Origin: Tumebacillus_A lipolyticus
Lineage (GTDB): Bacteria; Bacillota; Bacilli; Tumebacillales; Tumebacillaceae
Direction: 5' to 3'
Assembly (NCBI RefSeq): GCF_042682745.1
Contig: NZ_JBHUIO010000008.1
Location: 248,001 to 312,000, forward strand
Length of the DNA: 64,000 bases
The notes under the pieces were generated by a model that saw only the letters and a list, made by a program, of their open reading frames with translations, had not been told where the DNA came from and did not search any database. This document shows, piece after piece, positions 49,775-58,106 of this stretch. Made by a program: the position numbers and the translations under genes. Position 1 is the first letter of the stretch. Each line of letters opens with the position of its first letter.

Positions 49775-50470
49775 TTACAGCGCAATATAGCGAGCGATCA
49801 TCACAAAGTGCAGCGTTGCACCTGCCGACACCCACAGATGGAAGATCTCATGAAAGCCAAACTTCCCCGGAACCCAATCGAACCACTTGGTCGCATAGAT
49901 CACCGCGCCGACCGTGTAAGCCACGCCTCCGGCGATCATCAGCCAGATCGCTTGCGGCGGGAAGCTCTCGGTCAGCTTGAAAAACGGCACGATCGCGATC
50001 CAGCCGAGACCGACGTACAACAAAGTGGAAAGGTAGCGCGGCGCATGAATGAAAAACAGCTTCATCGCCATCCCTGCGATGGCGAGCGCCCAGACGATGA
50101 TCAGCATCGTGATCTGCCAAGCGCCATCCAGCCCGTAGGCGAACACCGGCGTGTACGTTCCGGCGATCAGCAAAAAGATCGAAACATGATCAAATTTCTT
50201 TAACGCCAAGATCTTCTCAGGCGAGGTGCGCACCGCATGATAGAGCGAGCTTGCAAAAAACAGAACGATCATGCTCACCCCGTAGACGGTCATCACCGAC
50301 ACTTTCGCCGCGCTCTCCCGCGACCATACGATCAAAAGCACAAGCCCTACGACTGCCGCCAAACATGTCATCAAATGCGTCCACGTATTGACCGGCTCTC
50401 GAAACCGCAAAAACCACATCACCGCATTCCGCCTCTCCCGGATCGTCAGTCTAGCAAACTCCATTTCCAT
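49775..50470 (-). CDS. hemolysin III / PAQR family membrane protein (YqfA-like)
   Basis: 231 residues with seven hydrophobic segments. Family marks are FASSLYHAVRTS (Ser and His of the first motif), FDHVSIFLLIAGTYTPV (Asp motif) and the C-terminal GFHEIFHLWVSAGATLHF with two His. These Ser/Asp/His residues bind zinc in PAQR proteins, which act as lipid-related hydrolases. Bacterial members are called hemolysin III but most are not toxins. The first ATG (MEMEFARL) has only a weak ribosome site; MWFLRFREP, 17 residues in, is an alternative start behind GGGAGAGG. Confidence 0.88.
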   Translation of the reverse strand: MEMEFARLTIRERRNAVMWFLRFREPVNTWTHLMTCLAAVVGLVLLIVWSRESAAKVSVMTVYGVSMIVLFFASSLYHAVRTSPEKILALKKFDHVSIFLLIAGTYTPVFAYGLDGAWQITMLIIVWALAIAGMAMKLFFIHAPRYLSTLLYVGLGWIAIVPFFKLTESFPPQAIWLMIAGGVAYTVGAVIYATKWFDWVPGKFGFHEIFHLWVSAGATLHFVMIARYIAL

Positions 50471-50524
50471 TTTACAATAAAAACTGACCGAAGAGTATAA
50501 ATTTTAGCCTCATCGGTCAGTTTT

Positions 50525-50552
50525 ATGAAAAAGAACCTGTCGCCAGGTTCTT
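50525..50552 (-). terminator. terminator of rnpB
   Basis: On the minus strand AAGAACCTG pairs with CAGGTTCTT and is followed by TTT, just beyond the RNase P RNA. Confidence 0.85.
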
Positions 50553-50579
50553 TGTACGCTTCGCTATGAGATGACTCCG

Positions 50580-50983
50580 AAAAGTAAGCCTGTAAGCCGA
50601 GTTCTGTACTCCTGGTGCTGCAGACGGGAGTCACCCTCGCACTGTGGAGCGGCAATCATCTATCTAGGCGTGCTGTTGCCAACACGCTCAAGCAACCAAC
50701 CCGAGTCCGCGCCGGGCCGACGCATCTGGACTCCTATCCGGTCTTGCTTCGGGTGGGGTTTACCTAGCCAGCATGTCTCCATGCTGCTGGTGCGCTCTTA
50801 CCGCACCGTTGCATCCTTGCCCGCACCCCGAGCGGGGCCGCTGGCGGTTTCTTTCTGTGGCACTTTCCTTAGGATCGCTCCCACCGGCCGTTAGCCGGCA
50901 CCCTTGCCCTGTGAAGCTCGGACTTTCCTCCCGTGCGGCCTTTCGACCTTGCACCGGCGACTGCCCAGCCTACTTTTCGGTTT
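50580..50983 (-). ncRNA. rnpB: RNase P RNA, class A type
   Basis: On the minus strand this 400-base stretch carries the universal RNase P cores: GAGGAAAGTCCGAGC and CACAGGGCAAGGGTGCC near the 5' side, ACAGAAAGAAACCGCC, GTGCGGTAAGAGCGCACC, AAACCCCACCCGAAGCAAGA and, near the 3' end, AGAACTCGGCTTACAG. The order and the presence of these class A blocks indicate the ancestral A type rather than the B type of Bacillus. It cuts 5' leaders from pre-tRNAs together with the RnpA protein. It has its own promoter and terminator. Ends are approximate to a few bases. Confidence 0.95.
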
Positions 50984-50996
50984 TAGACAAAGCAAT

Positions 50997-51025
50997 ATTA
51001 TACAGCAACGTCCACCACAATTCAA
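50997..51025 (-). promoter_or_regulatory. promoter of rnpB
   Basis: On the minus strand TTGAAT (51020-51025) and TATAAT (50997-51002) are 17 bp apart, placing the start about 10 bases before the RNase P RNA body. Confidence 0.75.
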
Positions 51026-51033
51026 GCTGTGAA

Positions 51034-51291
51034 TTATGGGTAGAGGGTGAACTTCCGCCCGCGCGGCAGGCTGCTCTTCTTGATCCGCTTGGACTGACAG
51101 AATCGGCATTCATACAGCACCTGTCGCTGCTCCTTGTCCTCCAGTAACTCCGTATACATCACTTTTTGCATGATCCGTCCGCAATCGGGGCATTTTGTGA
51201 TCGTCAGCAACAGGTGAAACAGATAATAGGCGTACGAAAACGCCAGAATCACAACGATCAGTGCAATTGCGCTAATGATCAGGTTCGTCAT
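51034..51291 (-). CDS. small membrane protein with a zinc-ribbon-like tail
   Basis: 85 residues. One membrane helix covers about 3-30 (LIISAIALIVVILAFSYAYYLFHLLL). The soluble tail has CPDC at about 34-37 and CRFC at about 62-65, a likely zinc ribbon, followed by a basic end (SKRIKKSSLPRGRKF). No family name recognised. GGGGGTG serves as ribosome site, and it is buried in a perfect hairpin (51301-51324). It lies between nif3 and rnpB on the same strand. Confidence 0.75.
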   Translation of the reverse strand: MTNLIISAIALIVVILAFSYAYYLFHLLLTITKCPDCGRIMQKVMYTELLEDKEQRQVLYECRFCQSKRIKKSSLPRGRKFTLYP

Positions 51292-51300
51292 GCTCGTTCA

Positions 51301-51324
51301 CCCCCATACTCAATCGTATGGGGG
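51301..51324 (-). promoter_or_regulatory. hairpin covering the ribosome site of the zinc-ribbon gene
   Basis: On the minus strand CCCCCATAC pairs perfectly with GTATGGGGG around six bases; the second arm contains the GGGGG of the Shine-Dalgarno for the ATG at 51291. No T-run follows. Confidence 0.65.
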
Positions 51325-51370
51325 CGATATGCAAAAAAGACGTTGCGATCCTCCGATTTTCAGACGAGGC

Positions 51371-52501
51371 TTACAGAAACGTAAACGGCTCCGTGTTCGT
51401 CTCCGAGAGGATCACTTCCACCTCATACTCGCGCTCGCGAACTTTCGCTTCCAGATAGGCCTGTAGGCTGGGCAGACAGATCTTTTCGGTGTTGTGACCA
51501 GGGTCGACCAGACAGATGCCATCTGCCAGCGCATCCTGTGCGTAATGGTAGCGAATGTCGCCGGTCACCAGCACGTCCGCCTTCTTGTTCAGCGCCGCCG
51601 GATAGAACTCCTCTCCCGATCCGCCGAGCACCGCCACCCGCCGCACGATGCGATCGTGTGGCCCGACGACGCGCGCCGCGGGAACGCCGAACTGAACTTT
51701 GACAAATTCGGCAAACTGCTTCAGCGTCATCTCCTGCACCAGATTGCCGACGCGGCCATGCCCGAGCTCTTCGCCCATGATCTCCAGCGGATAGATGTCA
51801 TACGCCACCTCTTCATACGGGTGGGCGGCCAGCATCGCCGCCACCACTTTGCCCTGATTGGCATCGCTGACGATCGTCTCGATCCGCACCTCTTCCACCT
51901 TTTCCAACACGCCTTGCTCGCCGATATACGGATCGGTGCCCGCCTGGGGCACGAACGTCCCGATTCCCTGCATGTTGAACGCGCAATGGCTGTAGTTGCC
52001 GATCCATCCAGCGCCCGCATCGCCGAGCGCCTTCAACACCTGCTCATGATGCGTGCTCGGGACAAACACGACCAGCTTTTTCAACCGCGTGTTGTGCACG
52101 CGGCTGAGCACTTCCACCTGTTCCAGATGCAGGCGGCTCGCCAAGATGTCGTTGATGCCCCCTTCTGCGATGTCGAGGTTGGTGTGCGCCACATACACCC
52201 CGATGTCGTGCTTGAGCAGCTTTTGCAGCTTGCGTCCGTAGGGCGTATCGGTGCGGACAGTCTGCACCGGCCTGAAGATCATCGCGTGGTGCGCGATGAT
52301 CAGATCCACCCCTTTGGCGATCGCTTCATCGATCACCCCTTCATCGTTGCTGTCGAGCGAGAGCATCACTTTTTTCACCGGGCGGTCGGGATCGCCCACC
52401 TGCAGACCGACTTTGTCCCACGACTCGGCAAGCGAAAGCGGCGCGAGCTCTTCGAGCGCCGCCACAACTTGCCGCACCGTTGCCATCTTATGATCTGACA
52501 T
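51371..52501 (-). CDS. Nif3-like dinuclear metal centre protein (YqfO)
   Basis: 376 residues from the ATG giving MSDHKMATVRQVV, with GGAGGAGG nine bases upstream; 40 more open codons run back into trmK and are not used. The NIF3 parts include LAESWDKVGLQVGD and DLIIAHHAMIFRP (metal-binding His pair) at the N-terminus, and CLVDPGHNTEKICLPSLQAYLE near the end. The middle (about 135-245) is the PII/CutA-like insert found in the long Bacillota form. It is known as a metal-binding protein, sometimes annotated GTP cyclohydrolase I type 2, but its role is unsettled. The start overlaps trmK by 14 bp, so the two are co-translated. Confidence 0.92.
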   Translation of the reverse strand: MSDHKMATVRQVVAALEELAPLSLAESWDKVGLQVGDPDRPVKKVMLSLDSNDEGVIDEAIAKGVDLIIAHHAMIFRPVQTVRTDTPYGRKLQKLLKHDIGVYVAHTNLDIAEGGINDILASRLHLEQVEVLSRVHNTRLKKLVVFVPSTHHEQVLKALGDAGAGWIGNYSHCAFNMQGIGTFVPQAGTDPYIGEQGVLEKVEEVRIETIVSDANQGKVVAAMLAAHPYEEVAYDIYPLEIMGEELGHGRVGNLVQEMTLKQFAEFVKVQFGVPAARVVGPHDRIVRRVAVLGGSGEEFYPAALNKKADVLVTGDIRYHYAQDALADGICLVDPGHNTEKICLPSLQAYLEAKVREREYEVEVILSETNTEPFTFL

Positions 52502-53186
52502 GTGCCTGTACCTCCTCCAGTTGCTTGCGGCGCTGTTGCAGAGCGTCTCGCCGCGCCTGACCGCTCTCACCCCTCGCGTTCTCCAGCCCTTTGAGCGCCA
52601 AGGTGATCTTGGAGAGCTCATACTCCGCCCGCGCCAAGATCAGCGGATGTTTGCGCTGGAGCAACAGCGGACCGAATTCGAGCGCCAGCGGATCGGCGAG
52701 CACCATCTCTCCCCGCTCGGCGACGACGATCTCATAGATCTTGTCATCTTCCTCCAGCATGTCCTCATCGACGATCTGCCACCCGTGTTCGATCAGCCAT
52801 CGGCGCAGCGAGTCACCATCTCCCTGAGGGGAGAGAATCAGCCGAGCGACACCTTCCAGCTTGTCGATCCCGTTCGCCAAAATCTCGCGAATCGTTCCTC
52901 CGCCCATCCCCGATACGGTGATCGCGTCCACTTCCCCTGCTGTCAATACGGCCAAGCCGTTGCCGTGGCGCACCGAGATGCTCTCTTTCAACCCGTGGGA
53001 GCGCACATTGCGCTCCGCACCGAGAAACGGCCCTTCGTTCACTTCTCCTGCGATCGCCTGCACCGCGATCCCCCGCTGTACAAGGTAGATCGGCAAGTAC
53101 GCATGATCGCTTCCAATATCTGCTACACGAACCCCAACTGGTACGAACGACGCGATTCGCGCCAATCGTTGCGAAATGTTTATCAA
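52488..53186 (-). CDS. trmK: tRNA (adenine(22)-N1)-methyltransferase
   Basis: 232 residues. The SAM site is VRVADIGSDHAYLPIYLV (about 19-36) and the catalytic-region motif is AITVSGMGGGTIREIL (about 88-103). A C-terminal coiled-coil pair (about 165-232, rich in Glu, Arg and Leu) is the TrmK tail that helps hold tRNA. It methylates N1 of A22 in tRNA. In Bacillota it commonly sits with rpoD and nif3, as here, though three unrelated genes now lie between it and rpoD. The start is TTG at 53186 with a modest GGGTGAT site. Confidence 0.93.
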   Translation of the reverse strand: MINISQRLARIASFVPVGVRVADIGSDHAYLPIYLVQRGIAVQAIAGEVNEGPFLGAERNVRSHGLKESISVRHGNGLAVLTAGEVDAITVSGMGGGTIREILANGIDKLEGVARLILSPQGDGDSLRRWLIEHGWQIVDEDMLEEDDKIYEIVVAERGEMVLADPLALEFGPLLLQRKHPLILARAEYELSKITLALKGLENARGESGQARRDALQQRRKQLEEVQAHVRS

Positions 53187-53288
53187 ATGAGATCACCCGT
53201 TATGTAAAATGTCAAAACGCAGTCCCACCTATTATATCCATCCCGTTTCATCCCTTGCAACCGATCTCTCGCCTGGGGAGCGGCGCTG

Positions 53289-54011
53289 TTACAAGGTGGC
53301 CAACAGCTGCGGTACTTCGCCAAGCGTTGCGACAGAGCGATCGTCGGGCAGCCCGATGATCGGCGCATCTTCAAAAATCCAGATCCGCTGCATGCCAAGC
53401 TGATCGGCAGGCTCGATGTCGTGCGTGTAGGAGTCCCCGATCATCACCACATCCTCCGGACGACAGGCGGCCAGCTGCAGTGCATGCGCAAAATAGAGCG
53501 GCTCCGGCTTCGCATGACCGATCGACTGCGAAAAGACGAGGTGATCAAAATAGTCGAACAGCCCGTTCTCCTTCAGCTTCGCCACCTGCCCCTCCTCCAC
53601 GCCGTTCGACAGGACGAGCAGTTTCATCCCCTGCTCTTTCGCCCAGCGCAACACTTCGTGCACGCCGGGCGCTGGGCGCCAATCGTCCGGGTGTGCGGCC
53701 AGCATCCGCGTAGAATGGTGCGCGGCAAGCTCTGCCGCCAGCGCTTTTGACAGGCCAAACTTCTGTAACTGCTCGTTCCAGATGTGCACTTTCACACCCT
53801 CGACGGGCAGATCGAGCTCCTTTTTCACCCATGCGCCCCACGAATGGTTGTTGATCGTGCGATAGGAAATCAGAAAGTCTGCCGCCGTTCCGAACGACAG
53901 CTCTGCAAACTGAGCTTGCAGCTCCTGCCAGGCGGTGACCAGATAGGCGCCGCTTCCCATCCCATGTCCGCCCAGCGTTCCATCCAGATCGAAAAAGATC
54001 GCTTTCATCAT
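53289..54011 (-). CDS. HAD-IA family hydrolase (YjjG-like nucleotidase type)
   Basis: About 240 residues. Motif I is AIFFDLDGTLGGHG, motif II is LLVLSNGVEEGQ, motif III includes Lys in SIGHAKPEPLYF and motif IV is VVMIGDSYTHDIEPADQLG, complete for catalysis. The helical cap spans about 15-105. The family contains pyrimidine 5'-nucleotidases and 2-haloacid-type phosphatases; the substrate is not predictable. GGGGAGGAG favours the ATG at 54011 over the GTG just before it. It is set between trmK and the acyl-CoA ligase. Confidence 0.9.
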   Translation of the reverse strand: MMKAIFFDLDGTLGGHGMGSGAYLVTAWQELQAQFAELSFGTAADFLISYRTINNHSWGAWVKKELDLPVEGVKVHIWNEQLQKFGLSKALAAELAAHHSTRMLAAHPDDWRPAPGVHEVLRWAKEQGMKLLVLSNGVEEGQVAKLKENGLFDYFDHLVFSQSIGHAKPEPLYFAHALQLAACRPEDVVMIGDSYTHDIEPADQLGMQRIWIFEDAPIIGLPDDRSVATLGEVPQLLATL

Positions 54012-54067
54012 CACAGCTCCTCCCCAAAATGAAAGAGGCAGACTCTTCTCGCCTGCCTCCCCTGCGT

Positions 54068-55708
54068 TTAGATCGCGGAAAACGCTTCCTGCGCCATCTC
54101 GCGAAGCTTGAACTTCTGCACCTTCCCCGACGCGGTCATCGGATACCCTTCCACAAACTGAAAATAGCGCGGAATTTTAAAGCGCGAGATCCGATCCAGG
54201 CAATACGCTCGCAGCTCTTCTGCCGTCAGGGTCTCCCCTTCTTTTAGGATGACAAAGGCGCCCACCTCTTCGCCATACTTCGGGTCGGGCACGCCGACCA
54301 CCTGCACGTCCAAAACCTTCGGATGCGCATATAAAAACTCTTCCACCTCGCGCGGATAGATGTTCTCTCCGCCGCGAATGATCATATCTTTCAGCCGTCC
54401 GGTCACGCGCAGGTTGCCCGCCTCATCCATCGTGCCGAGGTCGCCCGTGTGCAGCCACCCCTCTTCGTCGATCGCCGCCCGAGTAGCATCCGGATTCTTG
54501 TAGTAGCCTTTCATCACATGATAGCCCCGCGTGCAGACCTCGCCCTGCTCGCCACAAGCCACCGCTTCGTTCGTCCCCGGCACGACGAGCTTCACCTCCA
54601 CGTTGGGCAAGGCGCGACCGACTGTGGTCACCCGCAGTTCGAGCGGGTCGGTCGTGCGAGTCATCGTGATCGCCGGCGATGATTCGGTCTGCCCATAGGT
54701 GATCGTGATCTCGCTCGCGCCCATCTTGCCGACCACCGCCCGCATCACCTCGATCGGACAAGGCGAGCCTGCCATGATCCCGGTGCGCAGCGAGCTGAGA
54801 TCATACTGTTCGAAGTCAGGGTGGTTCAGCTCGGCGATAAACATCGTCGGCACGCCATGCAGCGCCGTACAGCGCTCCGCCTGCACCGTCTCCAACACAT
54901 CCTTGACATTAAACTCCACCACCGGCAGCATCGCCGCCCCCACCGTCACGCAGGCCATCGTGCCGAGCACACAGCCAAAGCAATGAAAGAACGGCACCGG
55001 AATGCACATGCGGTCGAGCTCGCTCAAGTTCATGCACTCGGCGATGTTGCGCCCGTTGTTGATGATGTTCAGATGGGTGAGCATCACCCCTTTGGGAAAG
55101 CCGGTCGTCCCCGACGTGTACTGCATGTTGATCACATCGTCTGGCTGCAATGTCGCCTGCCGCTCCTGCAGCTCCTGATCGGAGACGCTCTTGCCAAGCT
55201 CGATCACGTCAGACCAGTTGTACATGCCCGGATACTTTTTCGCTCCGAGGAAGATCACATTTTTCAGAAAGGGCAATCGCTCCGACCGCAACTGTCCAGG
55301 CTCGCAGTCGCGAAGCTCCGGTACCAGCTCATACAGCATGTCGATATAGCTCGTCCCCTTAAACTCTTCCATTAAGAGAAGCGTTGTCGTATCCGACTGG
55401 CGAAGCAGATATTCCAGCTCGGACGTTCGATAGTTGGTGTTGACCGTCACCAGCACCGCGCCCATCTTGCCGGTCGCAAACTGGGTGATCAGCCATTCTG
55501 GATAGTTGGTCGACCAAGCGGCCACATGGTCGCCGCGCTGCACCCCGAGCTTGATCAGCCCTTTGGCCGCCTGTTGGCAGACCTGATTGAACGCAGAATA
55601 TGAATAGCGCAATCCGCGGTCTCGATAGACCACCGCATCGCGCTCCGGAAATCGTCCAGCAATATCATCGAGAAGCTGTCCCACTGTGGTGTTTAAAAGC
55701 TCTGCCAT
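54068..55708 (-). CDS. AMP-forming acyl-CoA ligase
   Basis: 546 residues, ANL superfamily. The AMP motif A3 MQYTSGTTGFPKGVMLTH is at about 194-211. A5 is ITYGQTESSP, A7/A8 are GWLHTGDLG and RLKDMIIRGGENIYPREVEE, and A10 is MTASGKVQKFKLRE with the catalytic Lys. The sequence most resembles medium- or long-chain fatty acyl-CoA synthetases used in beta-oxidation. GAGGAGAC lies before the ATG. The acyl-CoA dehydrogenase gene lies upstream on the same strand but is separated by a terminator, so they are neighbours in a pathway rather than one transcript. Confidence 0.92.
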   Translation of the reverse strand: MAELLNTTVGQLLDDIAGRFPERDAVVYRDRGLRYSYSAFNQVCQQAAKGLIKLGVQRGDHVAAWSTNYPEWLITQFATGKMGAVLVTVNTNYRTSELEYLLRQSDTTTLLLMEEFKGTSYIDMLYELVPELRDCEPGQLRSERLPFLKNVIFLGAKKYPGMYNWSDVIELGKSVSDQELQERQATLQPDDVINMQYTSGTTGFPKGVMLTHLNIINNGRNIAECMNLSELDRMCIPVPFFHCFGCVLGTMACVTVGAAMLPVVEFNVKDVLETVQAERCTALHGVPTMFIAELNHPDFEQYDLSSLRTGIMAGSPCPIEVMRAVVGKMGASEITITYGQTESSPAITMTRTTDPLELRVTTVGRALPNVEVKLVVPGTNEAVACGEQGEVCTRGYHVMKGYYKNPDATRAAIDEEGWLHTGDLGTMDEAGNLRVTGRLKDMIIRGGENIYPREVEEFLYAHPKVLDVQVVGVPDPKYGEEVGAFVILKEGETLTAEELRAYCLDRISRFKIPRYFQFVEGYPMTASGKVQKFKLREMAQEAFSAI

Positions 55709-55802
55709 GTCTAGTCTCCTCTTCTCTATTCAGATCGATCTTTTATTTATTCTGATTACAGACTGAAAATTCCTGCAAATAAAACTGGCAGTTTCGGGAA
55801 CA

Positions 55803-55836
55803 AAAAAAGGCCCTCCGGCCGAGTCGGTCGAAGGGT
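55803..55836 (-). terminator. terminator of the acyl-CoA dehydrogenase gene
   Basis: On the minus strand CCTTCGACCG pairs, with one mismatch and a G-U, with CGGCCGGAGG, followed by seven T. Confidence 0.75.
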
Positions 55837-55917
55837 GTTGGTCCTTATACGATCAAAGTTATCCTTGCAAATGGATATTTTGATTGCTGTTTGAAATTAT
55901 ATCTAAATTCGCTAAAC

Positions 55918-57057
55918 TTAGCAACCGATATGACGCGCGATGACGATGCGTTGGATCTCCGAGGTGCCCTCGCCGATCTCCATCAGCTTCGCGTCGCGGA
56001 AGTAGCGCTCTACCGGATACTCTTTCATGTACCCATAGCCGCCGTGGATTTGGATCGCTTGGTCACAAGCGCGCATGCAGATCTCCGAAGCGAACAGTTT
56101 GGCGATCGCCGCCTCTTTGCCGAACGGACGACCTTGATCTTTCAACCAAGCCGCTTTGTGTACAGCGGTGCGCGCAAGCTCGATGTTCATCGCCATGTCT
56201 GCCAGCTTGAACTGAATCGCTTGGAACTTCGAGATCGATTGGCCGAACTGTTTGCGATCTTTTGCATATTGCAAAGCGGCTTCATAAGCAGCTTGTGCGA
56301 TCCCGACAGACAGCGCACCGATCGAGATACGGCCGCCGTCGAGCGTCTTCATGAACTGCATAAACCCTCTGTTGACCTCGCCCAGCACGTTCTCTTTCGG
56401 TACGCGCACGTTGTCCATGATGATCTCCGCCGTGTTCGAACCTTTCAAGCCGAGCTTTTCGTATGGGGTCGCAGTGGAAAACCCTGGGGTATCTGTCGGA
56501 ATGATGATCGCCGTGATCCCTTTCGAGCCGAGCGAACGATCGGTCACAGCGGTCACCACGCATACTTTCGCATAGGAAACGTTGGTGATAAAGCACTTGG
56601 AACCGTTTACAACCCATTCGTCACCATCAAGCACAGCGGTCGTCTGCGTGCCGGAAGCATCAGAACCAGCGTTGGGCTCGGTCAGACCGAATGCGCCGAG
56701 AATTTTACCTTCTGCCAGCGGCACCAGCCACTTCTGCTTCTGCTCTTCTGTACCGAATGCATCAAACGGGTTGCAGCCGAGCGAGACGGCAGCCGCGTAG
56801 GACAGACCGTGCGAACCGCAAGCGCGCCCCACCTCTTCGACTGCCAGCGCATAGGAGATCGTGTCCGCTCCCGCACCGCCATACTCTTCTGAAATCGGCA
56901 AGCCCAAGAGACCGAGCTCCCCCATCTTCATAAAGGTGTCGAACGGGAACTCGCCCGTCTTGTCCACATGTTCTGCGTTCGGCTTGATCTCAGCTTCTGC
57001 GAAGTCGCGAACGGTGTTGCGAATCATCAACTGATCTTGGGTCAGATCAAAGTTCAT
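55918..57057 (-). CDS. acyl-CoA dehydrogenase
   Basis: About 379 residues, the usual length. It has the three ACAD parts: N-terminal helices (LTQDQLMIRNTVRDFAE), the middle beta domain with FGLTEPNAGSDASG and CFITNVSYA (FAD and substrate binding), and the C-terminal helices with YAKDRKQFGQSISKFQ and IHGGYGYMKEYPVERYFRDAK. The Glu of MEIGEGTSEIQR is the expected catalytic base of short-chain type enzymes. It takes electrons from acyl-CoA to electron-transfer flavoprotein. The ATG at 57057 fits GGAGGG better than the TTG just before it. The promoter region carries a FadR-like palindrome. Confidence 0.95.
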   Translation of the reverse strand: MNFDLTQDQLMIRNTVRDFAEAEIKPNAEHVDKTGEFPFDTFMKMGELGLLGLPISEEYGGAGADTISYALAVEEVGRACGSHGLSYAAAVSLGCNPFDAFGTEEQKQKWLVPLAEGKILGAFGLTEPNAGSDASGTQTTAVLDGDEWVVNGSKCFITNVSYAKVCVVTAVTDRSLGSKGITAIIIPTDTPGFSTATPYEKLGLKGSNTAEIIMDNVRVPKENVLGEVNRGFMQFMKTLDGGRISIGALSVGIAQAAYEAALQYAKDRKQFGQSISKFQAIQFKLADMAMNIELARTAVHKAAWLKDQGRPFGKEAAIAKLFASEICMRACDQAIQIHGGYGYMKEYPVERYFRDAKLMEIGEGTSEIQRIVIARHIGC

Positions 57058-57086
57058 CAAGGTCGCCCTCCTCTATCGAAACAAAA

Positions 57087-57144
57087 ATGAGTGTACATTC
57101 ATTCATCTTCGTTCATTATACACAACAGAGAAAGAAATCGGCAA
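57087..57144 (-). promoter_or_regulatory. acyl-CoA dehydrogenase promoter with FadR-like operator
   Basis: On the minus strand TTGCCG (57139-57144) and a perfect TATAAT (57115-57120) are 18 bp apart. Just downstream, over the expected start, lies ATGAATGTACACTCAT (57087-57102), a 16-bp palindrome apart from one pair. It resembles the TGAATG...CATTCA sites of the TetR-type FadR of B. subtilis, with a different centre. Confidence 0.65.
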
Positions 57145-57155
57145 TACTTTTCGAC

Positions 57156-58025
57156 CTATTGCGACAGTTGTCCCGTCCACTTCTTCAAACCGGGGAGAAA
57201 GACGATGCCCAGCGTGATCAGCACGGCCAGCTTTAAGAAGACGAAGATTTGCACCAGCAGGTCCATCGTCAAACCGAACAGCAACGTCCGCAGGTCTGGC
57301 CCAAACAGGACGACCACCCCGAACAGCAGAAAGACGGGCGCCACGTACACGCGGTATCGTCCGAGCACAGCTGCCAAAAACAGCGAGAGGACGGCCGGCA
57401 CGAAATAATAAAAATGTTGCACGCCATACGAACTGCCCCCGATGTTCATCACATCTTCCAAGAGCGTCGCGTACAGCAAAACCAGTCCAAGCGTGCCGAT
57501 GCCCGCCACCAGCCGCGAGCGACCTATTCCCCCGGAGATCACCCAGAGCAGAAAGACGATCGCCATCGTGCCCATCACCGCGCTTCGTTCTCCCAGAAAT
57601 TGCCCTGTCGAGAGGTAATAATATCCAACACCCGCCACCATCAAAACGGCGACAAACAGCCACGTGGTGCGGGCGAGCAAGCTTTTGTTCCGCGAGCGGA
57701 AATACATGATGTACGGAAAAATCGTTCCCAGCAGAAGGACAGCAATTTGCATTGGCTCGGGAAACAAGGTAAAATTAAGAGCAAAGATCAGGAACAGGAG
57801 CAACCCGACGATCACGAGCAGGATTTTTCCGAGGATGCCGTTGTTCAAGCTGGTTCTCCAAGTTGACTTTGACGAGGATTCCTTCCCCGTTCTTTGGTCA
57901 TGCGAAAAGGATTCACCTTCCGCGTATAGGTTCAGCAAAAAGTCGCAATATTCGGTCGGTACCAATTTGCTCTCTTTCCACTTTTTGATCTCTTGGATCA
58001 TCATTTTCTTCTGTTCTTGATTCAT
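57156..58025 (-). CDS. multi-pass membrane protein of unknown function
   Basis: 289 residues from the ATG giving MNQEQKKMMIQEIKKWKES, with GGGAGG eight bases upstream; 13 further codons upstream are open but unneeded. The first 70 residues are soluble and charged (KWKESKLVPTEYCDFLLNLYAEGE), like the short N-terminal module of DUF2157-type proteins. About eight to nine hydrophobic helices follow. No catalytic motif or transporter signature is visible. It sits between rpoD and the acyl-CoA dehydrogenase, on the same strand. Confidence 0.8.
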   Translation of the reverse strand: MNQEQKKMMIQEIKKWKESKLVPTEYCDFLLNLYAEGESFSHDQRTGKESSSKSTWRTSLNNGILGKILLVIVGLLLFLIFALNFTLFPEPMQIAVLLLGTIFPYIMYFRSRNKSLLARTTWLFVAVLMVAGVGYYYLSTGQFLGERSAVMGTMAIVFLLWVISGGIGRSRLVAGIGTLGLVLLYATLLEDVMNIGGSSYGVQHFYYFVPAVLSLFLAAVLGRYRVYVAPVFLLFGVVVLFGPDLRTLLFGLTMDLLVQIFVFLKLAVLITLGIVFLPGLKKWTGQLSQ

Positions 58026-58050
58026 CTGTTCGCCTCCCGGAAAATCGCAT

Positions 58051-58082
58051 AAAAAAGCACTCACCTATTGAGAAGTGAGTGC
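58051..58082 (-). terminator. terminator of the dnaG-rpoD operon
   Basis: On the minus strand GCACTCAC pairs with GTGAGTGC and is followed by six T, 25 bp past the rpoD stop. Confidence 0.85.
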
Positions 58083-58106
58083 TGCGAGGGTTCGAAGGAA
58101 TCGGCT

